Origin: Nanobdellota archaeon
GTDB taxonomy: Archaea; Nanobdellota; Nanobdellia; Pacearchaeales; GW2011-AR1
Length of the DNA: 5,406 nt
Reading direction: 5' to 3'
Assembly: GCA_018830685.1 (NCBI GenBank)
Contig: JAHJRR010000109.1
Location: 1 to 5,406, forward strand
In this document: positions 1 through 5,105 of the stretch, piece by piece
How the letters are laid out: each line of letters begins with the position of its first letter
Numbering within the stretch: position 1 is the first letter of the stretch
The notes under the pieces: generated by a model
The model's input: the letters and a program-made list of their open reading frames with translations, nothing else
Databases searched by the model: none
Told to the model about the DNA's origin: nothing
Position numbers and translations under genes: made by a program

Positions 1-2
1 AT

Positions 3-1484
3 TCTGCTTCGTCAAAGCCATTTTTGCTGGGACATCATTTTGCATCAATAGCTGGTGCTGGACCCATCATCGGACCAATCTTGGCAGTTCTTTATTTTGG
101 TTGGGGTCCTGTGGTTTTATGGGTGCTCTTAGGGGCTGTGTTAATTGGAGCTATGCACGATTACACAAGTCTTATGGCTTCTGTTAGAAATAAGGGAAAA
201 AGTGTTTCTGTAATTACAAAGAAATACCTCAACTCTAGGGCGGGCTGGGTTTTTGGATTGATGATTTGGTTTACCCTGATGTTGGTCATTGCAGTCTTTG
301 GGGTCTCAGCTGCAGAAAGTATTGTGGAGAAACCCGGACTAGTAATTCCTCTTGTCGCAATAACTGTTCTTGCATTGATTATGGGATTAGGAGTTAGGAA
401 GTATAACTGGAATTATAAGATTTCTAGTGCTATCGCTCTTTTGATAATTTTCTTTTTTGTCTGGATAGGTAATACGTTCCCTTTGGCTCTTCCACTTACA
501 GACCCAACTTTAATTAGAAACATTTGGATAACAATTATATTTGGATATGCGTTTATTGCGTCCATTGCTCCAGTGTGGATGCTTTTGAGGCCGAGAGATT
601 ATTTGAGTGCCTTGCAGATGACGTTAATACTTGCATTGGGAATCATTGCATTCCTTATTGCTCGACCAGAGATTAATGCTCCGATTTACATTAGTGGAAG
701 TGTCTTCCCGCTATGGCCCATTCTTTTTATAACTGTTGCGTGTGGGGCGATTTCTGGCTTCCACGGATTAGTATCTTCAGGAACTACAAGTAAACAGATT
801 CAGAAAGAGAGTCATGGAAAGATTGTAGGTTATGGAGGAATGCTTCTTGAAGGGCTGCTTGCTGTTCTTGTTACAGTTGTTGTTATCTCTGGTTTAAGTT
901 GGGGCAGTGGAGAGGGTAGCTTCCAGTTAACACTTGAACAAGGTTGGATTGTTTTATTTTCTACAGGGTTTGGCAACATCGTGGGAAGTGTTATTCCCTT
1001 CCTAAGTGTTAGCGTTGCGGCTTTGCTGGGGGCTTTTATGGTTAACCAGTTTATTCTTACCTCTGTTGATACCTCTGCGAGATTGGGAAGATATGTGATT
1101 ACGGAACATCTGGCTCCAAAAATAAAGAATAGGGTTGTTGCAACCTTAATGATTCTGATTCCTGCATGGATTCTTGCGGTCACAAATACCTATGAGACCA
1201 TGTGGAGACTTTTCGGTACATCAAACCAATTGATTGCTTCAATAACAATGGTCGGAGTTTCATCTTACTTTATATCTCAGAAGAAAAAAGTTAAGTTCAT
1301 CCTCATTCCCGCGATATTTGTTCTTGTGACAACTCTTTCGGCGTTGTTATATCTAGTATTTAGGGCAGAAGGATATCTTGCAGAGAGAAATTATGCTCTT
1401 GTTGGGGTGTCGTTAATAATGTTTGGACTTGGTGCGTTTGTTGCAGGAGAAGGGTTTAATATCCTCAGGAAGAAGAAATCTTAG
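3..1484 (+). CDS. cstA: CstA-family carbon starvation transporter (5' end off the window)
   Basis: Polytopic inner-membrane carrier of the CstA family. Characterised bacterial members import pyruvate with protons and have also been linked to peptide use under carbon starvation; the substrate here is unproven. The window holds 493 residues plus a TAG stop. The frame is open to the left edge and begins just before the conserved GHHFASIAGAGP block (residues 10-21 of the visible part), which in E. coli CstA lies roughly 90 residues in, so the first membrane segment(s) are off the window. Other family blocks are intact: PVWMLLRPRDYLS (190-202), ISGFHGLVSSGTTSKQ (250-265), GYGGMLLEG (276-284), TSVDTSARLGRY (353-364) and WRLFGTSNQLIA (401-412). 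About a dozen hydrophobic segments are visible, and the protein ends in a basic LRKKKS tail. It is a short-form CstA, smaller than the ~700-residue E. coli protein. A TTG at base 24 is not the true start. Family assignment is near certain. Confidence 0.95.
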   Translation, partial: SASSKPFLLGHHFASIAGAGPIIGPILAVLYFGWGPVVLWVLLGAVLIGAMHDYTSLMASVRNKGKSVSVITKKYLNSRAGWVFGLMIWFTLMLVIAVFGVSAAESIVEKPGLVIPLVAITVLALIMGLGVRKYNWNYKISSAIALLIIFFFVWIGNTFPLALPLTDPTLIRNIWITIIFGYAFIASIAPVWMLLRPRDYLSALQMTLILALGIIAFLIARPEINAPIYISGSVFPLWPILFITVACGAISGFHGLVSSGTTSKQIQKESHGKIVGYGGMLLEGLLAVLVTVVVISGLSWGSGEGSFQLTLEQGWIVLFSTGFGNIVGSVIPFLSVSVAALLGAFMVNQFILTSVDTSARLGRYVITEHLAPKIKNRVVATLMILIPAWILAVTNTYETMWRLFGTSNQLIASITMVGVSSYFISQKKKVKFILIPAIFVLVTTLSALLYLVFRAEGYLAERNYALVGVSLIMFGLGAFVAGEGFNILRKKKS

Positions 1485-1651
1485 TTTTTTCTTGTTAATC
1501 TGAATTGGTTGAACATCATTAAGATGACTGCAGGAATTATGTAGAGCCAGTTTTTTGCAAAAGTCAGGTAGATGAAGAAGAATGCTATAAATGAGGAAAC
1601 TACGACTGCAGGATCTCTCCTCGCTTTTGTTTTTTTATTTTTTGAGTTCAT
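1481..1651 (-). CDS. Small two-helix membrane protein, 56 residues, unknown function
   Basis: This is an unrecognised short gene filling most of the gap to the right of the transporter gene. It starts at ATG 1651-1649, the only ATG after an in-frame stop at 1681-1679, and ends with TAA at 1483-1481, overlapping the transporter's stop codon by four bases tail to tail. The protein has a very basic N-terminus (MNSKNKKTKARRDPA), a hydrophobic segment AVVVSSFIAFFFIYLTF (residues 15-31), a short KN turn, a second hydrophobic segment WLYIIPAVILMMF (35-47) and a basic end (RLTRKN). Positive charge at both ends predicts a helical hairpin with both termini in the cytoplasm. Small proteins of this type are frequent in DPANN-like genomes, but I know no named family for it. 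The abutment with the neighbour's stop and the coherent membrane topology argue that it is real; its small size is the main doubt. Confidence 0.62.
   Translation of the reverse strand: MNSKNKKTKARRDPAVVVSSFIAFFFIYLTFAKNWLYIIPAVILMMFNQFRLTRKN
1485..1490 (+). terminator. Possible T-run terminator of the transporter gene
   Basis: Six T residues follow the transporter's TAG stop directly and are continued by a T-rich stretch. Archaeal RNA polymerase can terminate at such T-runs in the non-template strand without a hairpin. These bases also encode Lys/Asn codons of the opposing miniprotein, so the run could be there for coding reasons. Confidence 0.3.
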
Positions 1652-1690
1652 GGAAATATTTTGAATTTTATTTGAGAATTATTGCTAATC

Positions 1691-1704
1691 CTATAACTTT
1701 ATAG
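1691..1704 (-). promoter_or_regulatory. Perfect inverted repeat CTATAA-CT-TTATAG, possible TATA box for the miniprotein
   Basis: Two six-base arms, CTATAA and TTATAG, flank a two-base centre. Read on the minus strand it gives TATAAA (plus-strand bases 1698-1703), a good archaeal TATA box about 49 bases from the miniprotein ATG. That would imply a leader of roughly 24 bases. No Shine-Dalgarno sequence is visible in that leader, unlike the leaderless arrangement of the neighbours, so the assignment is weak. Confidence 0.3.
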
Positions 1705-1736
1705 AACGTTGTTTAAAAAAGATTTAGGTACTTGCC

Positions 1737-1750
1737 AAAAAACTTAAAAG
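1737..1750 (+). promoter_or_regulatory. Archaeal BRE/TATA promoter of the FKBP gene (leaderless)
   Basis: An A-rich BRE-like run (1737-1742) precedes CTTAAAAG (1743-1750), whose centre lies 25.5 bases upstream of the ATG at 1772. This is the spacing expected for TBP/TFB-directed initiation at or beside the start codon. No Shine-Dalgarno motif precedes the ATG, which supports a leaderless transcript. Confidence 0.65.
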
Positions 1751-1758
1751 GACCTTTT
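1746..1758. promoter_or_regulatory. Inverted repeat AAAAGG-A-CCTTTT over the FKBP promoter, candidate operator
   Basis: Perfect six-base arms flank a single A. The element covers the 3' half of the TATA box and reaches 14 bases before the predicted start, a position where a dimeric regulator could block TFB or polymerase. It is short enough that chance cannot be excluded. Confidence 0.3.
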
Positions 1759-1771
1759 TGTTGAAAAAAGT

Positions 1772-2227
1772 ATGACAATTAGTGAAGGAGACAAAGTGAA
1801 AGTGGCCTATGAAGGAAAGTTGGAAGATGGTAGTGTTTTTGATAGCTCAACACATGGAGATCACTCGCATCCCTTAGAATTTGAGATTGGTTCGGGACAG
1901 GTTATTCCTGGATTTGAAAATGCTATAAAAGGTATGGAAAAAGGCGAGAATAAAGATATTGAGCTTTCTTCTGAAAACGCTTATGGAGAGAGAAGAGAAG
2001 ATCTTCAGAGGTATGTTCCTAAAAATTCTATACCGCCTACGCCAGATGGAAAAGAGGTTCAGAAAGGAATGGTTTTAACGATTAAGACGCCTCAAGGGCA
2101 GAATTTCCCAGTGAGGATTGTTGATGTTAAAGAAGATACAGTCACACTTGATTTGAATCACCCGCTTGCAGGTCAAAAACTTTTCTTTAAGATTGAGATT
2201 CTTGATGTTACGAAGAAGGGAAAGTAG
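1772..2227 (+). CDS. FKBP-type peptidyl-prolyl cis-trans isomerase, SlyD-like
   Basis: This 151-residue cytosolic protein catalyses cis-trans isomerisation of prolyl bonds and, in SlyD-like members, also acts as a folding chaperone. The FKBP fold opens with VKVAYEGKLEDGSVFDSS (residues 9-26), including Y13, F23 and D24 of the proline pocket. It continues with VIPGFE (44-49) and AYG (70-72). An insert-in-flap chaperone domain occupies about residues 73-125 (ERREDLQRYVPKNSI onward), and the fold closes with NHPLAGQ (129-135) and the F-F-I strand. Length and layout match short archaeal FKBPs, with no signal peptide. The loop at residues 28-33 is His-rich (H28, H31, H33), reminiscent of metal-binding features in SlyD but not the same site. 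The ATG start fits the promoter spacing. The gene converges on the helicase gene with 16 bases between the stops. The family call is secure; its clients are unknown. Confidence 0.96.
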   Translation: MTISEGDKVKVAYEGKLEDGSVFDSSTHGDHSHPLEFEIGSGQVIPGFENAIKGMEKGENKDIELSSENAYGERREDLQRYVPKNSIPPTPDGKEVQKGMVLTIKTPQGQNFPVRIVDVKEDTVTLDLNHPLAGQKLFFKIEILDVTKKGK

Positions 2228-2243
2228 TGATTCTTAATAGTTC

Positions 2244-3566
2244 TTATCTTCTTGTGAATCTTCTTCCTCCAGAGCTTCTTGGGCTTCTTGACGGTCCTCT
2301 TGAATCTCTTGATGGTCCTCTACTAGAACTTCTACTTGAAGATCTACGTGGTCCGCCCTTAGATCCTCCAGAATTATTTCTAGAGCTTCTGCCTCTAGAC
2401 CCATTTCTAGAACTATATCGAGTATCCCTCCTAGTTTCGCTCATCCTCACATGAACTCTTTCAAAAATAGGAAGAGGTACATTTTCTATCATTCCAGAAT
2501 CATATCTTGTGGCGTTCCTGAATGATGCGAAGTCCCGATCAGATAAGAGGGTTATTGCTTTACCATCCTCTCCGGCTCTTGCGGTTCTTCCTATTCGATG
2601 TATGTATTCTATTTTTGTTTTAGGAAATTCATAATTATAGACATGCGATACATTTTTTATATCAAGTCCTCTCGCAGCCACATCTGTGCAGACCAAAACA
2701 AACCTTTCGCTTTTATGGAACATATCAAGAACATAGTTTCTCTTATTTTGACTTAGATTTCCGTGGAGTGCCATTGTATTAAACCCATTCTTCCCCAGAT
2801 TATTTGAAACAAGATCTGCGTTCCTTTTAGTATTACAGAAAATCATAACAAGCCCAGATTTTTCTTTTTTGAGCAAATGGACTAGGAGAGAAAATTTTTG
2901 ATTAGAAGGGACATCATAGAAGACTTGTTTTAATTTAGAGGGATCAACATTGGATTCTGCAGATATTTCTTGAGGATTCTTCATGTATCTTTTGGAAATT
3001 GAGATTACTTCGTTTGAGATTGTGGCTGAAAAGAGAAGTGTTTGTCTTTCTGCAGGGCACTCGTGAATTATGTCTGTGACATCGTGAATAAATCCCATGT
3101 CGAACATTTGATCTGCTTCATCTAGAACAAGTAATTTTATTTTAGAGAGATCAATGGTTTTTCTTGAGAGATGATCTAAAAGTCTCCCAGGCGTACCGAC
3201 GACAACTTCTGAATTTTTGAGATTTCTTATCTGGGCACCTATAGGCACACCACCATAAACAGTATTTATCCTTAGAATGTTATATCTTGAAAATTGTTTA
3301 AGGGCTCTTGACACTTGTTCTGCTAACTCTCTTGTAGGAGTGATGACTAGTGCTTGAAGGCCCTCTTTAGACTTTACCATTTCAATCAAAGGTACTGCGA
3401 AAGCCAAAGTTTTTCCGGATCCTGTAGCACTTCCTCCAATAAGGTCCTGTCCTTTTAATGCAAGAGGTATCACCTTCACCTGTATCTCTGTTGGCGCATC
3501 TATCTTCAATTCTTCGAGAACTTTCAAGATGTTCTTGTTTAATCCGAGTGTTTCGAAACTTTCCAT
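2244..3566 (-). CDS. DEAD-box RNA helicase with Ser/Arg/Gly-rich tail
   Basis: This 440-residue ATP-dependent RNA helicase likely remodels structured RNA in ribosome assembly, mRNA turnover or cold response. The conserved series is complete: Q motif (F4, then APTEIQ 24-29), motif I ATGSGKT (47-53), Ia PTRELA (77-82), GG (105-106), TPGR (125-128), II DEAD (149-152), III SAT (180-182), IV around MIFCNTK (241-247), V CTDVAARGLDI (293-303) and VI HRIGRTAR (323-330). From about residue 384 to the end the sequence is almost only S, R, G, P, N, K and D, with RGPSR repeats; it is probably disordered and RNA-binding. The ATG at 3566 is preferred because it lies 25.5 bases from a CTTAAAAG TATA element. 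A TTG one codon upstream is less likely. Its closest bacterial relatives in layout are RhlE/DeaD/CshA-type proteins, but orthology cannot be settled here. Confidence 0.97.
   Translation of the reverse strand: MESFETLGLNKNILKVLEELKIDAPTEIQVKVIPLALKGQDLIGGSATGSGKTLAFAVPLIEMVKSKEGLQALVITPTRELAEQVSRALKQFSRYNILRINTVYGGVPIGAQIRNLKNSEVVVGTPGRLLDHLSRKTIDLSKIKLLVLDEADQMFDMGFIHDVTDIIHECPAERQTLLFSATISNEVISISKRYMKNPQEISAESNVDPSKLKQVFYDVPSNQKFSLLVHLLKKEKSGLVMIFCNTKRNADLVSNNLGKNGFNTMALHGNLSQNKRNYVLDMFHKSERFVLVCTDVAARGLDIKNVSHVYNYEFPKTKIEYIHRIGRTARAGEDGKAITLLSDRDFASFRNATRYDSGMIENVPLPIFERVHVRMSETRRDTRYSSRNGSRGRSSRNNSGGSKGGPRRSSSRSSSRGPSRDSRGPSRSPRSSGGRRFTRR
2287..2328 (-). repeat. Imperfect 21-base tandem repeat in the helicase tail
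   Basis: The 14-base units at 2287-2300 and 2308-2321 (plus strand CTTGACGGTCCTCT and CTTGATGGTCCTCT) match at 13 positions and are spaced 21 bases apart. They encode the repeated RGPSR motif near residues 417-427 of the helicase. The seven-codon period suggests that the tail grew by local duplication. Confidence 0.6.
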
Positions 3567-3587
3567 CAATTCTTCAATAAAACTTCG

Positions 3588-3595
3588 CTTTTAAG
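3588..3595 (-). promoter_or_regulatory. TATA element of the helicase gene (leaderless)
   Basis: Read on the minus strand this is CTTAAAAG, centred 25.5 bases upstream of the helicase ATG at 3566. Octamer and spacing are the same as at the FKBP gene. No Shine-Dalgarno motif precedes the ATG, so a leaderless mRNA is likely. Confidence 0.6.
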
Positions 3596-3622
3596 CCTAT
3601 ACCCTTATTATTTTTGCAAAGA

Positions 3623-3636
3623 GAAGGATTATATAT
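3623..3636 (+). promoter_or_regulatory. BRE/TATA promoter of the GTPase gene (leaderless)
   Basis: A purine-rich GAAGGA (3623-3628) precedes TTATATAT (3629-3636), centred about 23.5 bases upstream of the ATG at 3656. The space before the ATG is A/T-rich and lacks a Shine-Dalgarno motif. It lies back to back with the helicase promoter in an 89-base divergent region that otherwise shows no structure. Confidence 0.6.
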
Positions 3637-3655
3637 CTCAAAAAGATAAAATAAT

Positions 3656-4486
3656 ATGTCAAGACTTCTTGAGGGTTCTAGGAAAGCAAGGAAGAGATCG
3701 GTTGGTCCTGCACGGCATAAAAAACCAGTTTCAGTTATAATTGATAGTCTGATTATGGATTCTGACTTGATTATAGAAGTTCTAGATGCACGATTTATAG
3801 AAAAAACGAGGAATCTCTTCCTGGAAAAAAGAATTAAGGCTGCAGGAAAGGTTTTGATTTATCTCATAAATAAATCGGATCTTGTGGATATTAACAAGAT
3901 TAAGAAAGAGGAAGATGTGAGTCAGCTAAAACCAGGGTTGTTTTTTTCTTCCAAAGAGAGAAAGGGGACTGCGGTTCTTAGGAAATTGATAAGGATGGAG
4001 TCTAAGAAGATTGATAATGATAGGGTAAACATTGGCGTTTTGGGATATCCAAACGTGGGAAAGAGCTCCGTGATCAATTTGATTGCGGGAAGAGCATCTT
4101 CTAAAACTTCTAGTGAGGCAGGTTATACTAAAGGCATTCAGAAAATAAAAATCTTGGAAGGAGTTTATTTAATTGATGCTCCAGGGATAGTTCCTCCAGA
4201 GGATTGGAAGAGCTCTGTAAACAAGTTGCTAGCGAAGCATTCTAAGATCGGCGCGGTTACATGGTATAAGGCGAAGGATCCAGAAATGATTGTGTTTGAG
4301 TTGATGAAAGAATATCCGGGAATTTTGGAAAGGTATTATGAGATTCCTGCAGAAGGAGATTCAGATGATTTGATCGAGAAACTAGGAAGAAAGCTTAATC
4401 ATCTGAAGAAAGGAAATCTTGTTGATGAAATAAGGACTTCTAAGCAAATTCTTAGAGATTGGCAAGAAGGGAAGATTAGAGTTTAG
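3656..4486 (+). CDS. Circularly permuted GTPase, YlqF/YawG type, ribosome assembly
   Basis: This 276-residue cytosolic GTPase belongs to the group that includes bacterial YlqF/RbgA and eukaryotic Nog2/Lsg1/GNL3, which act in large-subunit assembly. The G motifs occur in permuted order. The N-terminal family block is VLDARFIEKTRN (42-53). Next come G4 NKSD (72-75) and the G5-like SSK (98-100). G1 is GYPNVGKSS (130-138), G2 is a Thr in GYTKGIQ (T158), and G3 is DAPG (174-177). This order is diagnostic of circular permutation. A basic N-terminus (RKARKRSVGPARHKK, 9-23) may bind rRNA. The C-terminus is a short helical region ending DEIRTSKQILRDWQEGKI (257-274), close to the usual family ending. 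The ATG start agrees with a TATA box about 24 bases upstream. The 3' end overlaps the opposing HNH gene by 11 bases. The rRNA target is not determinable here. Confidence 0.93.
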   Translation: MSRLLEGSRKARKRSVGPARHKKPVSVIIDSLIMDSDLIIEVLDARFIEKTRNLFLEKRIKAAGKVLIYLINKSDLVDINKIKKEEDVSQLKPGLFFSSKERKGTAVLRKLIRMESKKIDNDRVNIGVLGYPNVGKSSVINLIAGRASSKTSSEAGYTKGIQKIKILEGVYLIDAPGIVPPEDWKSSVNKLLAKHSKIGAVTWYKAKDPEMIVFELMKEYPGILERYYEIPAEGDSDDLIEKLGRKLNHLKKGNLVDEIRTSKQILRDWQEGKIRV

Positions 4487-5105
4487 TTTTTTGCCCCAAT
4501 TTCTCTTGAACACTTTTAAATAGATTTTCATCTATTATTGAAATGTGTTCGCCTTGAGATTCTTCATTTGAAAATTTCACTTTCCCTAGATATGTTGTGT
4601 TCATAAGGAGTTTTTTCAGCCCGGAGGTTGTTAGATTGTGTTTTTTGGCTATCTGAGTTAGACTAGTGTTCGTGTTGAGAAATTCTTCAAAGATGTCTTT
4701 TACATTTTTTGCGCTAGACTCGTTCACGATTAGTTTTTTGTTGACTAATTTATACCCTCTCGGGGCTTTTGTTATATGCAATCCTTTTTTAAAAGACTTA
4801 ATCATTCCAAGTTTTGTCTTCTTTGAAATTGAATAGTCTGATTTTCTAAAAGTATTGAGAATTTCGCCATCAATCTTCTCAGAGACAAATTGATTAAGGC
4901 CTAACTTGTTGTCTGGTGCATGCTTGTGACAAATAGAGCAGAGAGTTATGGCATTGCGTTCCTCCTTCGTTCCCCCTAAAACTTTTGAATCGATATAATG
5001 AATTTCTAGATTTTTTCCATTTGGGTCACTGAACCCACATTTCTGACAAGCATAGTTATTCCTTTTAAAAATTTTGTTCCTCAGTTCCAAAGAAACATTA
5101 TTCAT
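4476..5105 (-). CDS. HNH domain fused to a serine-recombinase DNA-binding domain
   Basis: The protein has 209 residues in two modules. Residues 7-65 are an HNH fold: ELRNKIFKRNNYACQKCG (7-24) with C20/C23, then LEIHYID (33-39), N51, and LCSICHKH (55-62) with C56/C59 and H60. The four Cys form the usual structural zinc site. At the metal-binding/general-base pair the family has DH or HH; here it is H36-Y37. Residues 92-108 (SISKKTKLGMIKSFKKG) resemble the linker helix that ends the resolvase domain of large serine recombinases. Residues 114-205 resemble the Recombinase domain (PF07508-like): APRGYKL, a helix-turn-helix region and NTTYLGKVKF (169-178). No resolvase catalytic domain is present. 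The ATG overlaps the upstream gene's stop by eight bases, suggesting coupled translation; an in-frame TAG two codons upstream fixes the start. The role is unknown: homing-type nuclease, recombinase accessory factor or DNA-binding protein are all possible. Confidence 0.88.
   Translation of the reverse strand: MNNVSLELRNKIFKRNNYACQKCGFSDPNGKNLEIHYIDSKVLGGTKEERNAITLCSICHKHAPDNKLGLNQFVSEKIDGEILNTFRKSDYSISKKTKLGMIKSFKKGLHITKAPRGYKLVNKKLIVNESSAKNVKDIFEEFLNTNTSLTQIAKKHNLTTSGLKKLLMNTTYLGKVKFSNEESQGEHISIIDENLFKSVQEKLGQKTKL
4487..4492 (+). terminator. Possible T-run terminator of the GTPase gene
   Basis: Six T residues directly follow the TAG stop, the same arrangement as after the transporter gene. 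The bases also lie within the opposing HNH gene, where they encode Lys codons, so the assignment is tentative. Confidence 0.3.

Noticed and set aside
24..26. TTG as the start of the transporter
   Set aside because: The frame is open to the window edge and the conserved GHHFA block is never N-terminal in the family, so the gene is truncated by the window.
830..1183. 117-residue open frame on the minus strand
   Set aside because: It lies wholly inside the transporter gene, shows no domain or membrane logic, and is antisense to conserved CstA blocks.
1505..1530. AATGATG-like C-box on the minus strand, possible C/D box RNA
   Set aside because: No matching D box or terminal stem is visible and the bases are explained by Met-Met codons of the miniprotein.
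2227..2454. 75-residue Leu/Pro/Glu-rich open frame on the plus strand
   Set aside because: Its composition is simply the antisense of the Ser/Arg/Gly helicase tail; it has only a GTG start overlapping the FKBP stop.
3567..3569. TTG start one codon upstream of the helicase ATG
   Set aside because: The ATG at 3566 fits the TATA spacing and is the stronger start codon.
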